A stretch of DNA of 64,000 bases from an uncultured bacterium. Its GTDB lineage: Bacteria > Krumholzibacteriota > Krumholzibacteriia > LZORAL124-64-63. Every line of letters starts with the position of its first letter. Position 1 is the stretch's first letter. Of this stretch, positions 53,401 to 59,729 are shown piece by piece. The position numbers were made by a program, and so were the translations under genes. A model generated the notes under the pieces. It saw only the letters and a program-made list of their open reading frames with translations. It did not search any database and was not told where the DNA came from. The stretch is taken from contig CALMJK010000005.1 of assembly GCA_937864225.1 (NCBI GenBank), forward strand, positions 248,001 through 312,000, in the 5' to 3' direction.

Positions 53401-53637
53401 GGGTTGCTGCGGGCCAGACCCGCCGCGGAGCCGGAGGGCGAGGCGCTCGTCGGAAGCGTCGCGTTCGAGATCCCCGGCTGGTTCTGGCGTCGACTGGCCG
53501 TGCCGGATCTTCGCCAGCCGCTGGCCGCGCGTCAGTCAGCCGATTCGCGCGCGGCGAGCGGGAGATCGAGGATGGAAGACGGAACGCTCACGCGCCAGTC
53601 CGCGGCGGCGAGCTCGTCCTGGTCGCCGAAGCCGTAG
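50494..53637 (+). CDS. Large membrane protein with GTPase-associated-protein-1-like N terminus
   Basis: A 1047-residue protein. The N-terminal 230 residues resemble, from memory of the family, GTPase-associated protein 1 (GAP1-N/GAP1-M): MEQLICNLTRG, an ARSAGLTRELATEV helix, RLYLVSRARLGDDRHVLVHGLIL and ESIPTHLRRELRFASYAP. A Pro-rich linker, one membrane span (about 350-371) and a long Ala/Arg/Glu-rich helical region (about 400-860) follow, then a beta-rich C terminus. The ATG at 50494 has GAGG four bases away; TTG 50533 or ATG 50542 are alternatives. The last 106 bases overlap a convergent gene, so the C terminus may be read past its natural end. No GTPase gene is adjacent. Confidence 0.6.
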   Translation: MPADVGGEKGGSNLAYMEQLICNLTRGTRPGAALVARSAGLTRELATEVMTAITGWDPRLEGEPGQAVLQSIPLKGVLPGIPGRLYLVSRARLGDDRHVLVHGLILSEGDYGAYGLNPYRIQAEGLLPASWAPGMILERIERRPSSFAALVSPLPNEEDAQLLDEALRQYFSTGRLIIALADPDEAAERFFALFLESIPTHLRRELRFASYAPAGQSEVAVGAACMPEGSFQAWRGTLRAAGRRSLPPDMEDYVATVRRHVAAGDLMSLTAAGGDFLHASGRREPPQKPAAAPSADAAHAPQPPPAVPAQERSVPRPRRGGCPEEFVVPQRARAVANSARARGERGQASRGFWLVLVVVVAAGGGAALLTSRQEPVSWTPWARTGDQAASPGGTPAPVRPALAGTSAEMGGVIDVGALYESELEVFRRQTAAPATEGQRLQAGVRARDALLERGADALRRQAQEHLAEAGRDVDPAATPQDEAQRARALAAKGRDVARELRRLTLATHAFNSGEPWDDLSSLDATRVRARWDSVRRRSPRLLADCERRLEICGLTARMDTVGRQTAARARLASLLGQARRDKGWLPGLRQATAELEAVSLPPALSAWRGVAARLAALKSAEDETDFGAQACLPGWEDGAGISAAVPAAVESLRVALAAPDRGAELGLARAVMDLHDNLGRARDLAAGEASNDELVRLFAALDASVALTFDPAVYADHVERARMAALAALLASARAPGVLPLALFPRADRQAALDFLELERQGAAGVAWNRLADTTPVPFLARWARARARSPDPAPPRFRPRFESDFQRLTAAAAALAAEAQRGRDWTTDVIELRVRVDSFLAHYPDRPSLTGAQIERKARARALAQALDAPLRVPLSGVTVTLEASQLRMPAEIVVELIVAGGDDSFRSPAVLLTRDATGNWSGTCALAGEIALRPAHPLEARINRVADGRTLAVARYGRQGALDAPPGGLLRARPAAEPEGEALVGSVAFEIPGWFWRRLAVPDLRQPLAARQSADSRAASGRSRMEDGTLTRQSAAASSSWSPKP

Positions 53638-54239
53638 AGGCAACCCACGGTCTTGGCGCCGCACGCCCGTCCGGCTTCGACGTCGTGCACGCGATCGCCG
53701 ATCACCACGGCGCGGGGGAAGGCGTCGCACAGATGCCGCACCATGCCCGCCTTGTCGCGCGCGACTCGCCTGCGCACGGCCTCCTCCAGCGACAACGCGC
53801 GGTCGAAGAATCGCCGCAGACCGTGCGTCTCGACCACGGCATCGAAATAGGAAGCCTGAGCGTTCGAGAAGAGCATCAAGGGGTGGCCGCGCTCGCGCAG
53901 GCGCGCGAGCGTCTCCTCGACGCCCGCGAACAGCTCGGTGGCGCCGCGGCGCAGCGCCGCCACCTCGCAGCGCGTGGAGCGAACCTCGAACTCGCCCACG
54001 AACCGATCGGTGAGCTCCGCCGGCACGCTCGCCGGCGGATACACGTCGCGGAAGAAGCGGCTGGACGGCAATCCGATCGCGGCCGCGATGCGGTCTCGAT
54101 CCAGTGCGGGGACGGGCAGGTCGAAATGGCGATAGGTCTCGCCAAGCCCTTCCGCCACGGCGTCCACCACCGCCGAGCGGGCATCGAGCAAGGTGCCGTC
54201 CGTGTCGAAGACAAGCACGGTGCGCTGAGCCAAGCCCAT
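53532..54239 (-). CDS. HAD-superfamily phosphatase (phosphoglycolate phosphatase-like)
   Basis: A 235-residue HAD hydrolase. Motif I VFDTDGTLLDA (nucleophile and acid/base Asp pair near residues 11-13), motif II LMLFSNA (about 122-128), motif III Lys near ARDKAG, and motif IV VIGDRVHDVEAG (about 180-191) are intact. It has a C1 cap of about 75 residues, as in Gph/YjjG/PpaX. Probable substrate is a small phosphorylated metabolite. The ATG at 54239 is next to AAGGAG, directly after the stop of the selenoprotein gene, so they are cotranscribed. Its C terminus overlaps the gene on the other strand by 106 bases. Confidence 0.88.
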   Translation of the reverse strand: MGLAQRTVLVFDTDGTLLDARSAVVDAVAEGLGETYRHFDLPVPALDRDRIAAAIGLPSSRFFRDVYPPASVPAELTDRFVGEFEVRSTRCEVAALRRGATELFAGVEETLARLRERGHPLMLFSNAQASYFDAVVETHGLRRFFDRALSLEEAVRRRVARDKAGMVRHLCDAFPRAVVIGDRVHDVEAGRACGAKTVGCLYGFGDQDELAAADWRVSVPSSILDLPLAARESAD

Positions 54240-54246
54240 CATCTCC

Positions 54247-54471
54247 TTAGCGATTTTTCGGCAGCGCGGCGAGGATTTCCTCATCTTCGGGGAAGCGTCC
54301 CTGCGCCTTTTTGGAAAAGACCAAGCAGCCGTCGATCGCGACCTCGAAGACGCCGCCCGAAGAGGGGATCAACTCCGGCGCGACGCCGCAGCGTTGCTCC
54401 AGCAGGGCGGCCAGACCGGCCGCGCGCGGCGCGTAGTTTCAGACTTCGCAGTATTCGATGGTGATTTTCAC
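54247..54471 (-). CDS. SelW/Rdx-family selenoprotein (in-frame TGA = Sec)
   Basis: A 74-residue thioredoxin-like Rdx (SelT/SelW/SelH) protein read through a TGA at 54439-54441. It starts MKITIEYCEVUNYAPRAAGL, with redox motif C8-x-x-U11, and continues with SSGGVFEVAIDGCLVFSKKAQ and GRFPEDEEIL, matching the family all the way. After the TGA, a 15-base gap leads to a hairpin GCGGCC-GGTCT-GGCCGC (54407-54423). Its loop GGUCU has the same GU as in E. coli fdhF SECIS. GGAAGGA precedes the GTG. The gene lies between a zinc dehydrogenase and a HAD phosphatase, 25 and 7 bases away. Function is probably thiol redox; UGA recoding predicts a SelA/SelB/SelC system elsewhere. Confidence 0.88.
54407..54423 (-). 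promoter_or_regulatory. Candidate bacterial SECIS hairpin
   Basis: A perfect 6-bp stem closing the loop GGUCU begins 16 bases after the UGA codon of the SelW-like gene. Position and the loop G-U match known bacterial SECIS rules for SelB; a bulged U in the stem, as in fdhF, is not visible. Confidence 0.6.
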
Positions 54472-54496
54472 GCCACAGTCCTTCCACCGCCGCCAC

Positions 54497-55672
54497 TCAG
54501 AACTGGATCAACAACTTGGGCCACGTCGCGAGTTTCTTCTCGAACGCCGCCGGTTCGAAATCGTCGATGTGCACGACCGTTTCCTCGCCGCCGCCCAGGA
54601 TCGTCTGATGGATGTGTCGCTGAATGCCGTTCGATTTGTCCTCGAGCAGGTTGCGCGTGACGTACCAGGTCGCGAATATGCGGCGGCCGATCACGCTGTG
54701 CACGGAGATGCCGTTGACGATCATGCGGTCGAACGATTCGAGGCGGAAATTCCCCTGCTTGAGGCCGAACAGCACGACCTCGCCCCCCCGCCGCGTGGAC
54801 TGGATGGCATTGTTGACGCTCGTGTTGTAACCGGCCATCTCTATCGCCACGTCCAGGCCGATGCCGCCGGCGAGCTCGCGGATCGACCTCACGAGCTCCG
54901 GGTCGGCGCTCCAGCCGTTCTTGGCGACCCGATCCGCGTCGATGGGCACCACGTCGTCGGCGCCGAGCTGACTTGCCATCTCGCGGTTCTTGGCGACCGG
55001 CTCGACGCCGATGACGCGCGTCGCGCCCAGCGCCTTGGCGATCATGATGGCGAACAGACCGATCGTGCCGCAGCCGAACACGCCGACCGTTTTTCCGCGT
55101 ACGTCCGCCGTCGTGCAGGCGTGCACCGCGTTGCCGAAGGGCTCTTGCACGGCCGCCACCTTGAGCTTGATGCGACGAGGGTCGGTGGGCCAGAGCACCT
55201 GCGCGGGCAGCTTGATGTACTCCGCGAAACAGCCGTCTCGACTGATGCCGATGATCACGTCTCGGCTGCAGATGTGCGTTTGACCGATCCGGCACTGGTA
55301 ACAGGTGCCGCAGATGATGTGCGACTCGGCCGAGACGATGTCTTTGGGGCGGAATCCGTACCGGGCCGCGGCCCGCTCGCCCACCTCCACGAGTTCGCCG
55401 ACGAGTTCGTGGCCGATGATGCGGACCGTGCCGCCTTCGCGCTTGAGGCTCTCGAAAATGTGGCCTTTGAACGCCGACCGATACCAGATGCCGCGATCGC
55501 TGCCGCAGAAGCCGGCGTAGATCACCTTGACGATGACGTTCTCGGCGTCCGCCGGATCGGCGCGCGGGTCAAGAACCGGGCGCGGGACCTCGCGCAGCGC
55601 GAAACCGCGCGTGGCGTCCCAAGGCATGGCGGACTTGTCGTAGACGAGGGCTTTCATGGTTGGCATGGGCAT
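54497..55672 (-). CDS. Zinc-dependent alcohol/sugar dehydrogenase
   Basis: A 391-residue medium-chain zinc dehydrogenase. Catalytic zinc ligands appear as GFCGSDRGIW (Cys near residue 55) and GHELVGELVEVG (His-Glu near 86-87). A structural zinc site CGTCYQCRIGQTHIC (about 120-134) and the NAD site VGVFGCGTIGLFAIMIAKALGA (about 196-217) are present. It resembles threonine 3-dehydrogenase/glucose dehydrogenase-type members; substrate uncertain. Three Met codons fall within the first six residues; I chose the longest. It leads a likely operon with the selenoprotein and HAD phosphatase. Confidence 0.88.
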   Translation of the reverse strand: MPMPTMKALVYDKSAMPWDATRGFALREVPRPVLDPRADPADAENVIVKVIYAGFCGSDRGIWYRSAFKGHIFESLKREGGTVRIIGHELVGELVEVGERAAARYGFRPKDIVSAESHIICGTCYQCRIGQTHICSRDVIIGISRDGCFAEYIKLPAQVLWPTDPRRIKLKVAAVQEPFGNAVHACTTADVRGKTVGVFGCGTIGLFAIMIAKALGATRVIGVEPVAKNREMASQLGADDVVPIDADRVAKNGWSADPELVRSIRELAGGIGLDVAIEMAGYNTSVNNAIQSTRRGGEVVLFGLKQGNFRLESFDRMIVNGISVHSVIGRRIFATWYVTRNLLEDKSNGIQRHIHQTILGGGEETVVHIDDFEPAAFEKKLATWPKLLIQF

Positions 55673-55730
55673 GATCTCTCACCTTGCGCCGCGGGAGACG
55701 AGGGCGGCGCGAGCGGCCCGCCCGCGCCGC

Positions 55731-56969
55731 TCAGTTCGGGCGGCTCAAGCCGCAGTCGGCGCTCCAGCGCGGCTCTTCCCAATCTTCGCCGGCATCGGGG
55801 TCGGGCGCCTCTTGCTCCTCTTCGATGAGTTCGTCCAGAGAGACCAGTTCCGGTTCGTTCTCTTCCAGAAACGACTCCCAGTCGGTCGCCGCGCCGGGAT
55901 CGGCGGTTGGGAGAGCGTTTCTCAGGACGGCGCTCAGCCCGCCCGCGGCCGCCACGAACGCGAACTCCTCGACGCCGGTCGCTCGCGAGCCCCCGTTTCC
56001 AGGAACCGCTTTGGGCGCTTCTCGCGTCGATTCGGCCTCGTCGCGGCGCGCCGCATGCCTGGAGACCACTTCGTCGATGAGGTCGAAATAGGCGCGGCTA
56101 CCGGCCGAACGGCGGTCGTAGATGACGCAGGGCTTGCCGCGCAGCGCCATCTCGGCCAGGCGCGTCGTGCGCGGCACGATCGTTTCGTACAGGTCGAGCC
56201 CGTGCTCCTCGGTCACCTGGTCGGCGACGTGCTTGCCGACGCGAGTGCGCGCGTTGACCATCGTGAGGAACAGTCCCTCGAGGACGGGCGGCGCGGTCGA
56301 AGCGGCGGCCGCGTCGAGGTTCGACTCCGCGAAGATGCGGTCCCGGAAACTCTGGATGAACGCCAGCAGGCGTCCGAGCGAGTCGCGACAAAGCTCTTCG
56401 GCCTGCACCGGAACGAGGTAGCTGTCCGACGCCAGCAGCGCGGCGCGCGTCTCGGGCCCCATGCCGGGCGGGCAGTCGATCAGGATCGTGTCGTACAGGT
56501 CGCGGGCGCGGTCCACGGCTTGGACGAAGGCGTCGGCGTTCGTTTCCATGAACCGTTTGTACTCGTCTTCCTCGTCGAGGGTCCAGATGTTGGGCGTGAC
56601 GAAGCGCAGGTTCTCGACGTCGGTGGGGTAGGCGAGATGGTTCAGCGGCACGCGCGCCTGGAAGACATCCAGCAGGCCTCTGTCGAGTTCGAATTTGCCA
56701 TGGCCCAGGCTGCGCGAGACGCCACATTGCGGATCCACGCCGATCAGCAGGACCGAGTGGCCGGACAGGGCGAACGCGGCGCCGAGGTTCACGGCGGACG
56801 TCGTCTTGCCGACCCCGCCCTTGCGGCTGACCAGACTGATGACCCGACCGCAGAGACCGCCCCAGGGGGTGCCCGGGCGCACAGGCAGGACGGGATTTTC
56901 CTGTTCGTCGCGTTCGCTGTCGGCTGGATGTCCGGCGGCGCCGTGGTCGCGTCGCATGCTGTCGTTCAT
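55731..56969 (-). CDS. ParA/Soj-like ATPase
   Basis: A 412-residue deviant Walker A ATPase: SRKGGVGKTTSAVNLGAAFALSG (about residues 48-70), then GVDPQCGVSRSLG (about 77-89) and a switch region ILIDCPPGMGPETRAALL (about 161-178). About 100 additional C-terminal residues are acidic, ending in SLDELIEEEQEAPDPDAGEDWEEP. No ParB, MinE or partition site is visible next to it, so its cargo (chromosome, plasmid or a protein cluster) is unknown. AGGAGGAG precedes the ATG. It is 58 bases upstream of the dehydrogenase gene and could be cotranscribed with it. Confidence 0.88.
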   Translation of the reverse strand: MNDSMRRDHGAAGHPADSERDEQENPVLPVRPGTPWGGLCGRVISLVSRKGGVGKTTSAVNLGAAFALSGHSVLLIGVDPQCGVSRSLGHGKFELDRGLLDVFQARVPLNHLAYPTDVENLRFVTPNIWTLDEEDEYKRFMETNADAFVQAVDRARDLYDTILIDCPPGMGPETRAALLASDSYLVPVQAEELCRDSLGRLLAFIQSFRDRIFAESNLDAAAASTAPPVLEGLFLTMVNARTRVGKHVADQVTEEHGLDLYETIVPRTTRLAEMALRGKPCVIYDRRSAGSRAYFDLIDEVVSRHAARRDEAESTREAPKAVPGNGGSRATGVEEFAFVAAAGGLSAVLRNALPTADPGAATDWESFLEENEPELVSLDELIEEEQEAPDPDAGEDWEEPRWSADCGLSRPN

Positions 56970-57073
56970 TTTGTCGCTCCTCCTGGGGACGGCTCACGGT
57001 GCCCGCCGACCGGGGAAGAAAGATTAGGCTGCACGTCCAACGCGGGCAAGGTCAAACTGCCGTCGCGCCGGTC

Positions 57074-57733
57074 TCAGCAGAGGGACAGCAACTGCCGCAC
57101 GAGCGACTCCACGCCCGCGAAGACCTCCGAGATCCGTCCCGCCAGCATGTAGGCCGGCGTCGTGACGACCTTGTGCCGCTCGTCCACGACGATCTCGGAG
57201 GCCGCGGCCGGCACGTGCCGCGCGCCCATGGCTTCGATCGCCGCCGCGGTGGCCGGATCGTCGCCGATGGTCAAACGCACGCCGGTCTGTCGGCCGAGGA
57301 CGCGGGCCACGATCACGGGCGCGATGCAGATCGCACCGATCGGTTTGCCCGCCGCGTGCATCGCGCGGATGAACCCGTCGAGCTCTTCGTTCACCCGACA
57401 GTTCGCCCCTTCTCGCGCGAACGAGCAGAGATTCTTGGCGGCCCCGAAGCCGCCCGGCAACACGACGGCGTCGAGCGCGGCCGGATCCGCGCCGGCCAAC
57501 GGCCGAATGGCTCCGCGCGCGATCCGGGCCGCCTCCACCAACATCGCCCGCGATTCGCCGGGCGCCGGACGCCCGGTCAGGTGATCCACGACGTCGTGCT
57601 GGGGACCTGACGGGGCGTACGCGACTGCCTCGGCGCCGGCCCGATCCAACGCCAACAGAACGGCCGTGGCCTCGTGGATTTCCGACCCGTCCTTGACTCC
57701 CGATCCGCTCAAGATGACCGCGACGCGCGGCAT
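57074..57733 (-). CDS. elbB: ElbB-like DJ-1/PfpI family protein
   Basis: A 219-residue class I glutamine amidotransferase-like protein matching ElbB: VAVILSGSGVKDGSEIHEATAVLLALDRAGAEAVAYAPSGPQHDVVDH at the N terminus, ALDAVVLPGGFGAAKNLCSFA (about 85-105), and IGAICIAPVI (nucleophile Cys near 137). ElbB was linked to isoprenoid output in E. coli and shows glyoxalase activity. The ATG at 57731-57733 has GAGGAGG upstream. It is adjacent to the divergent ACT protein, with no clear link. Confidence 0.88.
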   Translation of the reverse strand: MPRVAVILSGSGVKDGSEIHEATAVLLALDRAGAEAVAYAPSGPQHDVVDHLTGRPAPGESRAMLVEAARIARGAIRPLAGADPAALDAVVLPGGFGAAKNLCSFAREGANCRVNEELDGFIRAMHAAGKPIGAICIAPVIVARVLGRQTGVRLTIGDDPATAAAIEAMGARHVPAAASEIVVDERHKVVTTPAYMLAGRISEVFAGVESLVRQLLSLC

Positions 57734-57981
57734 GCCTCGGCCTCCTCGACAGGGGTGTCGTGTCCGGAGGATCCCCGTGCTCCAGCGGGGGTTCGAGGGC
57801 GCCACGGTCCCCCTGCCGCCGCGCCCGATCATCAGTTCCTAGGTCACGCCGGTGCCGATGTCAAGCGTCTCCCCGCCTGCTTCCAGGCGCCGCGTCCATT
57901 TCCGGGTTGTGCTGGCCGGACCCGCTGCCCATTTTCGGGGCGGGCGGCCGTGGCGGCGCGCTGGCACCGGGAGGCGCTGAG

Positions 57982-58464
57982 TTGGCCAGGAACGAGAAGA
58001 TCGCGATCGGCGGCATGATCGAGACCCGCGGTCTGGTGCTCGTGCGGGTGCTCGGCGCGCGGCGGGGGCCGGGCGTGGCGGGGCGAACCCTGTCGGCGCT
58101 GGGCGGCCGCGGCATCAACGTGCTGTGCGTGGTCTGCTTTCCCGACCTCGAGCAGCGCGACAACATCTGCTTCGCCATCAACCGCGGCGATCTCGACCAG
58201 ACGCTGGGTCTGCTCCAGGTCATCAGGGAGGAGATCGAGGCCGGGGCGATCGAGGTGGTTCGCAACTGCTGCGTCGTCTCGGTCTACGGGCCCCACTTCA
58301 GCGAGCGCCCTTCGATCGCCGGAATGATCTTCGACGCGCTGGCCCGCTCCGGGATCGACATCCACGCCATCAGCACGTCCATTTCGACCGTCTCCTGCGT
58401 CATCGACGAGAGCTGCCTCGAGACAGGCATCGCCCGCCTGCGCGAGACGTTTCTCGTGCCATAG
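57982..58464 (+). CDS. Stand-alone ACT-domain protein
   Basis: A 160-residue protein made of two ACT domains, resembling the C-terminal regulatory half of aspartokinase: GLVLVRVLGARRGPGVAGRTLSALGGRGINVLCVV (first), then CVVSVYGPHFSERPSIAGMIFDALARSGIDIHAISTSISTVSCVIDE (second). There is no kinase domain in or beside it. It may bind an amino acid and regulate another protein, or act as a small subunit. The TTG at 57982 has GGGAGG; ATG at 58015 is an alternative. Confidence 0.82.
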   Translation: MARNEKIAIGGMIETRGLVLVRVLGARRGPGVAGRTLSALGGRGINVLCVVCFPDLEQRDNICFAINRGDLDQTLGLLQVIREEIEAGAIEVVRNCCVVSVYGPHFSERPSIAGMIFDALARSGIDIHAISTSISTVSCVIDESCLETGIARLRETFLVP

Positions 58465-58564
58465 CCGCTCAACCCGGCGCCTTTCCTGCCGATGAACAGC
58501 AGATGCGCGCCCCGCGGCCGGTGGCGCCACGGTCAGCCCCGTCCCACGTGTTCCCGGAGATGTG

Positions 58565-59674
58565 ATGCGCCGGATCCGCTTGTTCATCGTGGTCTGCGCG
58601 GCGGTCCTGGGTCTTACGGGCGCGGGCACGTGTGCGTCCGCCAGCTCGCGCGGCCCGGTCCCCGCGCCGTCTCCCCGGCTGAGAATCGCGACGTGGCAGC
58701 GCTACCTGGACCCGCGACGCCCCGATAAGCCGTGGGCCTGGCAGGCGTTCGAGCGCGCGACGGGCGCGGTGCTCGGGGCCGTGGGGATGGGCAACAGCGA
58801 CGACCTCATCGCTGCCGCGCGCAGCGACACCTTCGATTTGATCGTCGCGCCCAGCCATCTGGTGCCCGACCTGATCGGCATGAACAGGCTGGTCCCGATC
58901 CCCGTCTCGCGCCTGAGCCATTACGCCAGCCTGCAGCCGAATCTGCAGCATGTCCGCTACGGTCTGGTGGACGGCGTCGACTACTGCGTGCCCTACGCCT
59001 GGGGGCCGCTGGCGCTGGCCTACGACAAGCTCGCCTGCACGCAGCCGCCGCGCAGTTGGCGAGCGCTCTGGGAACCCACGTGGCGGGGGCGGGTCGCCCA
59101 CTGGGACGACATGGCCCTGCTCTGGACGGCCGCCTTGGCCAGCGGACATCCCGACTGCTTCCATCTCGAGGGGCACGCCTTGTGGGAGGCGGGACGCTGG
59201 GCGGCACGCCTGTGCGCCCAGGGTGCGCTGCTGTGGCGGGACGAAACCGCGCAGGTCGTCGACATGGCGGCGGGCAGGGTCGCGCTGTGCGCCGCCGACC
59301 CGAGCGCCGTGGCGCGAGCCAATCGCCTGTCAGGCCGCGGCGGCGGCACGTGGGCGCTGGCCTACCCCGAGGAGGGCGTGACGGGATTCGTGGACAATTA
59401 TTGCGTCACGACCTCATGTCGCGACCTCAAGCTGGCCTTGGCCTTCATCGATTCTGCCTGCTCACCGCCAGTTCAGGCGGCTCTGAGCAATTTCAACGCC
59501 TGCGGTCCGGCCAGCGCCGCGGCCGTCCGGCAGATTTCCCCGGCGCGGCGGGCCCAGCTGAACCTCGACGATCCCAACCACTTGAACCGCCTCATTCTCT
59601 GGCGCCCCGTACCGAACGCGGCCGACTACGCGCGGATTATGGCCGACGCGCGCTCCGGGCGGCTCCTGCAGTGA
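58565..59674 (+). CDS. Periplasmic solute-binding protein (PotD-like)
   Basis: A 369-residue exported binding protein with a signal peptide (about residues 1-25) and a type 2 periplasmic fold: LRIATWQRYLDP, then FERATGAVL...SDDLIAAA, YCVPYAWGPLALAYDKLA and AYPEEGVTGFVDNYCVTT. The pattern fits spermidine/putrescine-type binding proteins. No permease or ATPase gene adjoins it, so it is an orphan; it might serve a distant transporter or a sensor. The ATG at 58565 follows CCGGAGA. Ligand unassigned. Confidence 0.8.
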   Translation: MRRIRLFIVVCAAVLGLTGAGTCASASSRGPVPAPSPRLRIATWQRYLDPRRPDKPWAWQAFERATGAVLGAVGMGNSDDLIAAARSDTFDLIVAPSHLVPDLIGMNRLVPIPVSRLSHYASLQPNLQHVRYGLVDGVDYCVPYAWGPLALAYDKLACTQPPRSWRALWEPTWRGRVAHWDDMALLWTAALASGHPDCFHLEGHALWEAGRWAARLCAQGALLWRDETAQVVDMAAGRVALCAADPSAVARANRLSGRGGGTWALAYPEEGVTGFVDNYCVTTSCRDLKLALAFIDSACSPPVQAALSNFNACGPASAAAVRQISPARRAQLNLDDPNHLNRLILWRPVPNAADYARIMADARSGRLLQ

Positions 59675-59729
59675 CGACCCGCCGGCGCCGGCGAGACCGG
59701 CCGATCGCGCGACGGTTCCGCGGCCGCGC

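Noticed and set aside
54281-54496. A 71-residue frame over the SelW gene, and the idea that SelW is a pseudogene broken by a stop
   Set aside because: The 71-residue frame is Arg-rich noise. The TGA sits exactly at the Sec position of the family, the reading frame is intact on both sides, and a SECIS-like hairpin follows.
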